Origin: Clostridioides difficile
GTDB lineage: Bacteria > Bacillota > Clostridia > Peptostreptococcales > Peptostreptococcaceae
NCBI GenBank assembly: GCA_024919175.1
Contig: CP103804.1
Location: 3,720,001-3,784,000 of the forward strand
DNA length: 64,000 nucleotides
Direction: 5' to 3'
Shown here: one piece after another, positions 34,032 through 42,529 of the stretch
Position numbering within the stretch: the first letter of the stretch is position 1
Layout of the letters: every line of letters starts with the position of its first letter
Position numbers and translations under genes: made by a program
The notes under the pieces: generated by a model
Told to the model about the DNA's origin: nothing
Database searches by the model: none
The model's input: only the letters and a program-made list of their open reading frames with translations

Positions 34032-34367
34032 TAAGTGGTGTTTTTCTCCATATATACGCCTATCATGAAGTGATAAATTAATCTAGTACTTCCTATTATC
34101 AAATGAAAATCATATGTTAATTTTTATTTTATTATTTATTTTTTAATGTATTTTCTAGTGTATTTTTTATACATACTTAAATAGATTATAAATAAAATTT
34201 AAAATACACTTCATAATAATATTATACAAAATAATAAAAGCCTTATGCTGTTGACTCTCACAGATTATTTATTATCTGTTTTGAAAACACATTAGGCTTT
34301 TTAAATATTCAATATACTATTTTATATTTTGTTTATATTTTAAAATTATATTTTTATATACTATATA
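34032..34367. other. Convergent intergenic region
   Basis: AT-rich DNA between the DUF6506 gene and the convergent DEAD-box helicase gene. It contains the terminator at 34234-34303 and nothing else recognisable. Confidence 0.6.
34234..34303. terminator. Bidirectional terminator between convergent genes
   Basis: AAAAGCCTTATG pairs with CATTAGGCTTTTT, with an inner hairpin CAGATTATTT/ATTATCTG at 34261-34278. T runs lie on both sides. Confidence 0.7.
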
Positions 34368-35981
34368 TTATTTTTTCTTTTTATTGGCTTTTTCTATATT
34401 AATTTTGTTACCTTTTATCTTAATATCTTTCATTTTTTCAATTACTGTTTTTGCGTCTTTTTTAGGTATTTCAACAAAAGTATACTTATCATATATATCT
34501 ATAGTTCCTACCATTTTACCTGGTATTCCAACTTCTCCAGCTATAGCACCAACGATATCTTTAGCTTGTATTCTTTGATTTCTACCAATATTGATAAACA
34601 ATCTAATCATACCATCTTTAGCTCCAGTAACACCTTTTCTATCTCCACGTTCTCTTCTAGGTTTTTCTTCTATTATTTCTTCTTTCATTTCTTCACCTAG
34701 AGATAACTTAACAAGTGCAGCAGCAATATCAACCATTGCATAATCTTCATCATTACAGAAACTTTCTAGCCATTGTAATTGTTTAGTTAAATGACCTTCT
34801 TCTATAGTTTGCTTAACTTGTGCAAAGAAAGTACCTACTTTTTTCTCTTCAACATCAGTTATTGTTGGTATATTATGCTTGATTAATTTAGATTTAGTAT
34901 ATCTTTCTATATCTTTCATCTTTCTCATTTCTTTTCCAAATACAAAAGTAAATGACATACCTTCTCTACCAGCACGGCCAGTTCTACCAATTCTATGAAC
35001 ATAGTACTCTTCATCTTGTGGTAAATCATAGTTAAATACACATTCAACATCATCAACATCTATACCTCTAGCTGCAACATCAGTAGCAACAAGTATATCT
35101 ATTGTACCATTTCTAAACTTATCCATTACTATATCTCTTTGTGTTTGCTTTAAATCACCATGTAATGCATCTGCAAAATATCCTCTTGCTTGTAAATCTC
35201 CCACTAATTCATCAGCTTTTCTCTTAGTATTACAGAAAACAACTGACAATTTAGGGTCATAAACATCAACTAATCTACATAATACTTCTAATTTATTTGA
35301 TGATCTAGTCTCTATATAATATTGTTTTGTGTTTGAAACTGTAAGTTCTTTTCTAACAACTTTTATATGTTCTGGGTCTTTTTGATATCTCTTAGTTAAA
35401 TCTAAAATTCCTTTTGGCATAGTTGCTGAAAAGAAAGTTGTTTGTCTTTCTTCAGGGATCTTACTTAAAATCATTTCTATATCTTCTCTAAATCCCATAT
35501 CTAGCATTTCGTCTGCTTCGTCTAGTATAATCATTTTCACATTATCCATCTTTAATGTTTTACGATTAATATGGTCTATTGTACGTCCAGGTGTACCTAT
35601 TACAACTTGCACACCACTCTTTAGAGATTTTATTTGTCTATCTATTGGTTGACCACCATATATAGGTAATGTCTTTATTCCGTGCGAGTATTTAGCTAGT
35701 TTTCTTATTTCTGTAGATACTTGTATTGCAAGCTCTCTTGTTGGGCAAAGTACTACAGCTTGTAAACTTCTATTATTTGGGTCTATTGTTTCTAGTATAG
35801 GTATACTAAAAGCTGCTGTTTTCCCCGTACCAGTTTGTGCTTGTCCTATAACGTCTTTACCTGACAAAATCGCAGGTATAGACTGTGCTTGTATAGGAGA
35901 TGGCTCTTCAAACCCCATTTCAGCTATAGCTTTTTTTATTCCTTCACTTATTGGTAAATCTTCAAACTTTGTTATATTCAT
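34368..35981 (-). CDS. DEAD-box ATP-dependent RNA helicase with DbpA-type RNA-binding domain
   Basis: A 537-residue RNA helicase. Motifs in order: Q motif (SPIQAQSIPAI), AQTGTGKTAAF (I), PTRELAIQ (Ia), VIGTPGRT (Ib), DEADEML (II), FSATMP (III), and ATDVAARGIDV with HRIGRTGRAGREG (V and VI). The C-terminus (about 465-537) is a DbpA/CsdA-type RNA-binding domain with FINIGRNQRIQAKDIVGAI. Such proteins assist ribosome assembly and cold adaptation. The start follows AGAGGAATAATAT. It is monocistronic and convergent with the DUF6506 gene. Confidence 0.94.
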   Translation of the reverse strand: MNITKFEDLPISEGIKKAIAEMGFEEPSPIQAQSIPAILSGKDVIGQAQTGTGKTAAFSIPILETIDPNNRSLQAVVLCPTRELAIQVSTEIRKLAKYSHGIKTLPIYGGQPIDRQIKSLKSGVQVVIGTPGRTIDHINRKTLKMDNVKMIILDEADEMLDMGFREDIEMILSKIPEERQTTFFSATMPKGILDLTKRYQKDPEHIKVVRKELTVSNTKQYYIETRSSNKLEVLCRLVDVYDPKLSVVFCNTKRKADELVGDLQARGYFADALHGDLKQTQRDIVMDKFRNGTIDILVATDVAARGIDVDDVECVFNYDLPQDEEYYVHRIGRTGRAGREGMSFTFVFGKEMRKMKDIERYTKSKLIKHNIPTITDVEEKKVGTFFAQVKQTIEEGHLTKQLQWLESFCNDEDYAMVDIAAALVKLSLGEEMKEEIIEEKPRRERGDRKGVTGAKDGMIRLFINIGRNQRIQAKDIVGAIAGEVGIPGKMVGTIDIYDKYTFVEIPKKDAKTVIEKMKDIKIKGNKINIEKANKKKK

Positions 35982-36071
35982 ATATTATTCCTCTCCGTTA
36001 TCAATTAATCTTAACCTATCCATTATATACTTTTTTAGGATATTCTGCAATTAATATTTTTAACAGTATGA

Positions 36072-37067
36072 TTAAATAATATACATAAAATACAAAATTG
36101 ATATATATAAAAAATATGTAAATAACATTAATATACCTTGTAGTCTACTAAGTCTATTTGATTTAAGAGTTGGTACTATTACTAATAACAATAATAATAT
36201 CATGAATGGTATATCAAGTTGTCTATTTTGAGATAATATTGGTATGTTATTTGGTATTGCTGATACAGCTATTACTGATACTATGTTCAATATATTTGCA
36301 CCTAAAATATTTCCTACAGATATTTCATGATGATTTTTTCTTATGGCAGTAATCGAAGACACTATCTCTGGTAAAGAAGTTCCAAGTGCTATTATAGTCA
36401 GACTCACTATACCTTGAGGTATATTAAGAAAACTAGCTATTCTTACACCACTCTCTATAAGAATTTGAGAACCTATTATCATCATTATTAAACCTGTAGC
36501 AAAAAGTATTAGCATTTTTATGATTTCTGCTACAGAAAAACCTCTGTACTGTTTACTCTTCTTTATAGGTACTTCTTTAATTGTATCTTTTTGAATACCT
36601 CTATTTTTAGTATTCGATTTTCCTACAACACTCTTGTAGTTATTAACCATATAAAAAATCAATATTATTATAAGTAATAATGAATCTCCTCTTGTTATAA
36701 CTCCATCTAATCCCAATAAAAGTAAAACTATAACAGATACTATTAATAGTAAAGACTTAGAAAAAAACATTTTTTTATCTACATTAAATGGACTTATAAA
36801 AACAACTAACCCTAATGCTAATCCTGTATTACATATTATAGAACCAATTGCATTTCCTAAACTCATTGTAGTATGACCATCAATAGAAGCAAGTAATGAC
36901 ACTGTAAATTCAGGCAATGTTGTTGCAAAACTAACAATAGTTGCACCAAGTATAATTTCTGAAATATTCGTTTTTCTACCTATCTCTACAGTACAATTTA
37001 TAAAGATATCTGCGCCTTTAGTAATTAATAGGAAACCTACTAAAAATAATATCACTGTGATAAACAA
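36072..37067 (-). CDS. Ca2+/cation:Na+ exchanger family membrane protein (CaCA, YrbG-like)
   Basis: An integral membrane protein of about 331 residues with two five-helix halves. Each half carries the CaCA alpha repeat: ILGATIVSFATTLPEFTVSL followed by GNAIGSIICNTGLALG, and GTSLPEIVSSITAIRKN followed by GNILGANILNIVS. The signature acidic residue of each repeat is the Glu in LPE. A charged loop separates the halves. It probably exchanges Ca2+ or another cation for Na+ or H+. The likely start is a TTG at 37067 behind GGGGGAGGTGATATA; the longer ATG reading at 37100 has no ribosome site. The gene is divergent from pflB. Confidence 0.88.
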   Translation of the reverse strand: MFITVILFLVGFLLITKGADIFINCTVEIGRKTNISEIILGATIVSFATTLPEFTVSLLASIDGHTTMSLGNAIGSIICNTGLALGLVVFISPFNVDKKMFFSKSLLLIVSVIVLLLLGLDGVITRGDSLLLIIILIFYMVNNYKSVVGKSNTKNRGIQKDTIKEVPIKKSKQYRGFSVAEIIKMLILFATGLIMMIIGSQILIESGVRIASFLNIPQGIVSLTIIALGTSLPEIVSSITAIRKNHHEISVGNILGANILNIVSVIAVSAIPNNIPILSQNRQLDIPFMILLLLLVIVPTLKSNRLSRLQGILMLFTYFLYISILYFMYII

Positions 37068-37427
37068 TATATCACCTCCCCCTATTAAATAAATATTCAA
37101 ATTGTAAAGATGTATGCTTTTTCTTTTTTTGTACTGAGATTTATTTATTTCAAATTCATAATTTTTTCAAATATTACCTTATTAATTTAGATATTTATTT
37201 GTTTCGTTTTATTAATATATGGGTATAATTTCATCACATTACTAACATATAATTTGTTTTATACTTTAAAACGACATTTTTTATTTTTATTGTATACAGG
37301 ATACGTATAATATGTTATTATTATATTAGAAAATATATTTTTTAAAAAATATATAAAATAAATTAAGTATATAAAAATTAATTTTAACAACATTATTTAT
37401 CATTTAAATCTAAGGAGGAAATACTTA
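37068..37427. other. Long AT-rich upstream region of pflB
   Basis: About 360 bases between divergent genes. Two TATAAT words (37224-37229 and 37306-37311) are candidate -10 elements for pflB, but neither has a good -35. A TTAACAAC half-site near 37384 recalls redox-regulator (Rex) boxes but lacks its partner. The length suggests regulated expression; nothing firmer can be said. Confidence 0.4.
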
Positions 37428-39659
37428 ATGAATGCATGGCAAGGATTTAAAACAGGAAGATGGACTAAAGAAGTAAATGTCAGAGAGTTTATACAATTAA
37501 ACTATTCTCCATATGAAGGAAATGACTCTTTCTTAGCTGGTGCTACTGAAAACACTAAAAAATTATGGGACAAAGCAATGGTCTTATTTAAAAAAGAAAG
37601 AGAAAATGGTGGAACTTTAGATGTAGATACAAAAACTGTTTCTGGAATAGCTGCATATGCTCCGGGATATTTAGATAAAGTATTAGAAACAATAGTTGGA
37701 TTACAAACGGATGCCCCTTTAAAAAGAGCGGTTATGCCATATGGTGGTGTAAAAATGGTTGAAAATTCATGTGATGCTTTTGGATATGAATTAGACCCAG
37801 AAATAAAAGAAATATTTACTAAATATAGAAAAACACACAATCAAGGAGTTTTTGATGCATATACTCCAGAAATGAGAGCTGCTAGAAAATCTGGTATAAT
37901 AACAGGTCTTCCAGATGCTTATGGTAGAGGTAGAATAATAGGTGACTATAGAAGAGTTGCTTTATATGGTGTTGATGCCTTAATAGAAGATAAAATCGAA
38001 CAAAAGAAATCATTAGAAGTTTCTTGTATGGATGAAGAAGTTATCAGACTAAGAGAAGAAATAACTGAACAAATATCAGCTTTAAATGAACTTAAAAAGA
38101 TGGCTGAATCTTATGGTTTTGATATATCAAAACCAGCAACTAACTCAAAAGAAGCTGTACAATGGTTATATTTTGGTTATTTAGCTGCTGTTAAAGACCA
38201 AAACGGTGCTGCAATGTCTTTAGGTAGAACATCTACTTTCCTAGATATATACTTTGAAAGAGATTTAAAAGCTGGAACAGTAACAGAAGAAGAATTACAA
38301 GAATATATGGACCATTTTGTTATGAAATTAAGAATGGTTAAATTCTTAAGAACTCCTGATTACAACAATTTATTCTCTGGAGACCCAACTTGGGTAACTG
38401 AGTGTATAGGAGGTATGGGAGTAGATGGTAGAACATTAGTTACTAAAAACTCATTTAGAATGTTAAATACTCTATATACATTAGGACCATCACCAGAACC
38501 AAACTTAACAGTTTTATGGTCAACTAGATTACCTCAAGGATTCAAAGATTTCTGTTCTAAAGTATCTATAGATACAAGTTCAGTTCAATATGAAAATGAT
38601 GATTTAATGAGATCATATTGGGGAGACGATTACGGTATAGCTTGTTGTGTATCTGCAATGAAAATAGGTAAACAAATGCAGTTCTTCGGAGCTAGAGTTA
38701 ACTTAGCAAAAACTTTATTATATGCTATAAATGGTGGTATTGATGAAAAATCTGGTGCTCAAGTTGGACCAAGATTTGAGCCTATAACTTCTGAGTATTT
38801 AGACTTTGATGAAGTTATGAATAAATTTGAGCCATTTACTGATTGGTTAGCAAACTTATATGTAAATACTTTAAATGTAATACACTATATGCATGATAAA
38901 TACTCTTATGAAGCATTAGAAATGGCATTACATGATAGAGATATATTTAGAACTATGGCTTGTGGTATGGCTGGATTATCAGTTTGTGCGGATTCATTAT
39001 CTGCTATAAAACATGCTAAAGTTAAAACTATCAGAAATGAACAAGGAATAGCTGTTGATTTCGAAATAGAAGGAGATTATCCAAAATACGGAAACAACGA
39101 TGATAGAGTTGATAGTATAGCTGTTGAATTAGTTGAGAGTTTCATGAATAAGATAAGAAAGAATAAAACTTATAGAAATTCTTATCCTACTCAATCTATA
39201 CTTACAATAACTTCAAATGTTGTTTATGGTAAGAAAACTGGTAATACACCAGATGGTAGAAGAACTGGTGCTCCATTTGCTCCTGGTGCAAACCCAATGC
39301 ATGGTAGAGATACTAATGGTGCTTTAGCTTCATTATCTTCAGTTGCTAAATTACCATATGAGCATGCTCAAGATGGTATATCTAATACTTTCTCTATAGT
39401 ACCTGGTGCTTTAGGAAAAGATATGACTGAAAGAATAAATAATCTTTCTGCAATGATGGATGGTTACTTTGCTCAAAATGCTCATCACTTAAATGTTAAT
39501 GTATTTGATAGAGCTACTTTAGAAGATGCTATGGAACATCCAGAAGAATATCCACAATTAACTATAAGAGTTTCTGGATATGCAGTTAACTTCATAAAAT
39601 TAACTAAAGAGCAACAATTAGATGTTATAAACAGAACATTCCATGGTAAAATGGCTTAG
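37428..39659 (+). CDS. pflB: Pyruvate formate-lyase (formate C-acetyltransferase)
   Basis: A 743-residue glycyl-radical enzyme converting pyruvate and CoA into acetyl-CoA and formate. Length equals the classical PflB. The active-site cysteine pair is in YGIACCVSAM and the radical glycine in RVSGYAVNF near the C-terminus. Substrate-loop and metal motifs GNTPDGRRTGAPFAPGANP are intact. It is activated by the radical SAM enzyme encoded 160 bases downstream. The start follows TAAGGAGGAAATACTTA. Oxygen sensitivity and fermentation are consistent with a strict anaerobe. Confidence 0.96.
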   Translation: MNAWQGFKTGRWTKEVNVREFIQLNYSPYEGNDSFLAGATENTKKLWDKAMVLFKKERENGGTLDVDTKTVSGIAAYAPGYLDKVLETIVGLQTDAPLKRAVMPYGGVKMVENSCDAFGYELDPEIKEIFTKYRKTHNQGVFDAYTPEMRAARKSGIITGLPDAYGRGRIIGDYRRVALYGVDALIEDKIEQKKSLEVSCMDEEVIRLREEITEQISALNELKKMAESYGFDISKPATNSKEAVQWLYFGYLAAVKDQNGAAMSLGRTSTFLDIYFERDLKAGTVTEEELQEYMDHFVMKLRMVKFLRTPDYNNLFSGDPTWVTECIGGMGVDGRTLVTKNSFRMLNTLYTLGPSPEPNLTVLWSTRLPQGFKDFCSKVSIDTSSVQYENDDLMRSYWGDDYGIACCVSAMKIGKQMQFFGARVNLAKTLLYAINGGIDEKSGAQVGPRFEPITSEYLDFDEVMNKFEPFTDWLANLYVNTLNVIHYMHDKYSYEALEMALHDRDIFRTMACGMAGLSVCADSLSAIKHAKVKTIRNEQGIAVDFEIEGDYPKYGNNDDRVDSIAVELVESFMNKIRKNKTYRNSYPTQSILTITSNVVYGKKTGNTPDGRRTGAPFAPGANPMHGRDTNGALASLSSVAKLPYEHAQDGISNTFSIVPGALGKDMTERINNLSAMMDGYFAQNAHHLNVNVFDRATLEDAMEHPEEYPQLTIRVSGYAVNFIKLTKEQQLDVINRTFHGKMA

Positions 39660-39714
39660 TTTTTAAATTTTTATACTTTAACTAAGATTACTACTGTGTA
39701 GAAAATAAAAATAA

Positions 39715-39763
39715 AGGGCTATCTTATATTTGAATTATTTCTGGTATAAGATGGCCTTTTTTA
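39715..39763 (+). terminator. Internal terminator/attenuator between pflB and pflA
   Basis: GGCTATCTTATA pairs with TATAAGATGGCC, followed by six Ts, 56 bases before the pflA start. Readthrough would set a low pflA:pflB ratio. Confidence 0.75.
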
Positions 39764-39818
39764 GAGAAATATTATAACTATTAATAAAGTTATCAAAATA
39801 TATTGTGAGGTGAACTCT

Positions 39819-40553
39819 ATGATTAAGGGAAAAGTACACTCTATAGAAACATTTGGTACTGTAGATGGCCCAGGAATAAGGTACATACTATTCTTTCAAG
39901 GATGTCCTCTTAGATGCAAATACTGTCATAATAGGGATACATGGGATACCAAATCTGGAAAAGAATATACAGTTGATGAAATAATAACCGATGCTCTTAA
40001 GTATACTTCTTTTATGAAATTTTCTGGTGGAGGTATTACTGCATCTGGTGGCGAGTCTACTCTTCAACCAGAGTTTTTAAGTGAACTATTTAAAAAAGCT
40101 AAAGAAAATAACATACACACTTGTCTAGATACATCTGGATTTGTAGATATAGAAACTATAGACTCAGTTTTAGATAATACTGATTTAGTTTTACTTGATT
40201 TGAAACATATGGTTGAAGAAAAATCTATTGATTTGACTGGTGTGGGTATGGATAAAGCTTTAAAACTTGCTAAACACTTAGAATCAAGAAATATTCCAGT
40301 ATGGATAAGACATGTTTTAGTTCCTGGAATTACTGATGATATAGATAACTTAGAAAGATTAGGTAAATTCGTTGCTACATTAAAAAATGTAGCGAGATTC
40401 GAACTGTTACCATATCATTCTATGGGAATACACAAATGGGAAAATTTAGGTGTTGATTATGAGCTAAAAGATGTTCCTGATGCTACCAAAGAGGATATTA
40501 AAAGAGCTAGTGAAATAATCTCTAAGTTTGGTGCAAAAGTATATAATAGCTAA
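39819..40553 (+). CDS. pflA: Pyruvate formate-lyase activating enzyme (radical SAM)
   Basis: A 244-residue radical SAM enzyme that generates the glycyl radical in PflB. The [4Fe-4S] motif is GCPLRCKYCHNRDTW (C-x3-C-x2-C). The SAM-binding glycines are in GGGITASGGE, and the C-terminal block WIRHVLVPGITDD is conserved. The start at 39819 follows TGTGAGGTGAACTCT; an in-frame GTG at 39810 overlaps the ribosome site. It follows pflB on the same strand, with an attenuator-like hairpin between them. Confidence 0.95.
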   Translation: MIKGKVHSIETFGTVDGPGIRYILFFQGCPLRCKYCHNRDTWDTKSGKEYTVDEIITDALKYTSFMKFSGGGITASGGESTLQPEFLSELFKKAKENNIHTCLDTSGFVDIETIDSVLDNTDLVLLDLKHMVEEKSIDLTGVGMDKALKLAKHLESRNIPVWIRHVLVPGITDDIDNLERLGKFVATLKNVARFELLPYHSMGIHKWENLGVDYELKDVPDATKEDIKRASEIISKFGAKVYNS

Positions 40554-40590
40554 TACTTCTTGATATTAATAGAAATTATAATAAAGTAAA

Positions 40591-40636
40591 GGGGTGTCTC
40601 AAAATGAACGTTTTAGTTTAAGACACTCTTTTTTTA
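40591..40636 (+). terminator. Intrinsic terminator after pflA
   Basis: GGGTGTCTC pairs with TAAGACACTC (with an inner AAAA/TTTT stem), followed by a run of Ts. Confidence 0.7.
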
Positions 40637-40670
40637 TAAAATCAAATATATTTTCATCATTTCAACAATG

Positions 40671-40705
40671 AAAAAAGGCTTATCTCTATTTTGAGAAAGC
40701 CCCTT
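40671..40705 (-). terminator. Intrinsic terminator after the PAS-GGDEF-EAL gene
   Basis: On the minus strand GGGGCTTTCTC pairs with GAGATAAGCC, with a T run after the second arm. It lies about 30 bases past the stop codon. Confidence 0.7.
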
Positions 40706-40732
40706 ATTTTTAATATACTTTATCTACACTCA

Positions 40733-42403
40733 TCAATTTGATAACTGAAGTCTATAAAACTCAGATGCACTTACAGGTCTACCAAATAAAAAACCTTGAA
40801 TAATATCTACACCTAAACTCTTCACTATATTGTATTCTTCATAAGACTCAATACCTTCAACACAAACTTTTAGGTTGATAATATGAGCTAATTTAATAAT
40901 ATATTCTAGGAAGGTATGTTCATAACTATTATATGTAATATTCTTAACGAAACTTCTTTCAATCTTTATTATATTGACAGATAACTCTTTGAGATAATTT
41001 AAAGATGAATATCCAGTACCAAAATCATCAATTGCAATATGTACTCCAATACTTTTTAAACTAACAAACTTATCATTCAATAAATTTATATCTGGTATCC
41101 AACAATTCTCTGTTAATTCTAAAATCAAAAATTCAGGTCTTAATTGATATTCTATCAAACATTCTATTATAAAATCTCTAAAAAAATCTTCTTTTAATTG
41201 AATATACGACACATTCACAGATATCTTGAAATCTGGGTTTACTTTATGCCACTCTTTACACTGTTTTACAGCCTTTTTTATAATCCATTTTCCTACTGGT
41301 ATAATTAGATTACTTTGTTCTAGTATTGGTATAAATTCAACAGGAGATACTTCCCCATAAGTATTTGAATGCCACCTCAAAAGTACCTCTGCTCCTATAA
41401 CATTTTTGGTAAATGCATCTACCTGTGGTTGGAAAAATAACTCAAGGTCATTAAAATCATTTTCAATAGACTCTCTCAACTTCTGTTGCATTGAAATTGC
41501 TTTTAACTTATTTTCATAGAGTTCTTTTGAAAAAAACTTCATTCTATTTTTGCCACCCATTTTTGCGATATCTAATGCAATGTCAGCATGTTTAAATAAG
41601 TCCAAATAATTATCTCCATCCTCTGGATACATAGCAACCCCCGCAGTTACTGTACAATAATATTTATTTGACTCAATTTCATGTTGAGTATTTGTATACA
41701 ATTGTATTTTTTCATATAAATTCTCTATAGTTTCTTTATTACACATAGGGTAAAAAAATGCAAATTCGTCTCCATCTAATCTGTACAATCTAACATCCTT
41801 GGGTAAATATTCTAAAACTTCTGTAGCAATTGCACGCAAAACTTTATCACCATAAGAATGACCATACTTTTCATTTATATTTTTAAAATTGTCAATATCC
41901 ATGATAAACATAGCTCCACTTGTATAGATTTTCTCTTTTATAATACAATTCATTCTATATTCAAATTGTTCTCTATTCCATGTTCCTGTGATAACATCAA
42001 ATTTATTCTTTTCACCTATGTTCTTTATTCTACCAACCATAATTATAGTTTTTTTGTCATCTGACACATAAGCTTTTCCTCTACAAGAAATCCACACTAT
42101 CTCTTCATATTTATTTACTAATCTATATTCTAAATTGTGTTCGTCCTTTTCTCCATTTAATACAGTTTGTATATCGTCTTTCCATACTTGAACATCCTCT
42201 GGATAAATAATTTTACTCCAGCAATTAATTACATCATACTCTATCTCTTTACTTAAGTTAAATTCATCAAAAATTGATGAAGATATTTTAAAATTATTCT
42301 TATTTATATCCCAAAAAAATATATAATCTTCTGTATTTTGAGATAAAAGTTCAAAGAAAATTTCTATTTGATTTAAATCTAAGGAGCTTAGTTCTTCTCT
42401 CAT
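40733..42403 (-). CDS. PAS-GGDEF-EAL c-di-GMP phosphodiesterase
   Basis: A 556-residue soluble protein: PAS domain (about 20-130), GGDEF (about 135-290) and EAL (about 305-550). The GGDEF signature is DGDEF (210-214), so diguanylate cyclase activity is doubtful and a GTP-binding role is possible. The EAL domain looks active: EVLLRW (339-344), SVNVS, LELTEN (428-433) and DDFGTG (459-464) retain the metal-binding Glu, Asn and Asp residues. The protein at this locus (next to pflA, CD0757 in strain 630 as I recall) was shown to be a phosphodiesterase. It lowers c-di-GMP, which controls motility, pili and adhesion here. The start follows TAGGGGGAAAAG. Confidence 0.92.
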   Translation of the reverse strand: MREELSSLDLNQIEIFFELLSQNTEDYIFFWDINKNNFKISSSIFDEFNLSKEIEYDVINCWSKIIYPEDVQVWKDDIQTVLNGEKDEHNLEYRLVNKYEEIVWISCRGKAYVSDDKKTIIMVGRIKNIGEKNKFDVITGTWNREQFEYRMNCIIKEKIYTSGAMFIMDIDNFKNINEKYGHSYGDKVLRAIATEVLEYLPKDVRLYRLDGDEFAFFYPMCNKETIENLYEKIQLYTNTQHEIESNKYYCTVTAGVAMYPEDGDNYLDLFKHADIALDIAKMGGKNRMKFFSKELYENKLKAISMQQKLRESIENDFNDLELFFQPQVDAFTKNVIGAEVLLRWHSNTYGEVSPVEFIPILEQSNLIIPVGKWIIKKAVKQCKEWHKVNPDFKISVNVSYIQLKEDFFRDFIIECLIEYQLRPEFLILELTENCWIPDINLLNDKFVSLKSIGVHIAIDDFGTGYSSLNYLKELSVNIIKIERSFVKNITYNSYEHTFLEYIIKLAHIINLKVCVEGIESYEEYNIVKSLGVDIIQGFLFGRPVSASEFYRLQLSN

Positions 42404-42438
42404 CTTTTCCCCCTACAGTATAAATAATATAGCAAGTT

Positions 42439-42480
42439 TATAACCCTACTTAGTAATAAAATTTTTTAAGTAGGGTTATA
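42439..42480. terminator. Terminator between the wall-protein gene and the c-di-GMP gene
   Basis: A perfect 14-bp stem, TATAACCCTACTTA with TAAGTAGGGTTATA. It lies past the stop of the CWB2 protein gene and upstream of the phosphodiesterase gene, separating the two minus-strand units. Confidence 0.75.
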
Positions 42481-42529
42481 TTTTTCTGTTGGTGTAGTTT
42501 ATCAATAAAATATTATTATCTAGATTGTC

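Noticed and set aside
37068..37427. Rex operator upstream of pflB
   Set aside because: Only one half-site (TTAACAAC) is visible; the paired TTGTTAA half at the right distance is missing.
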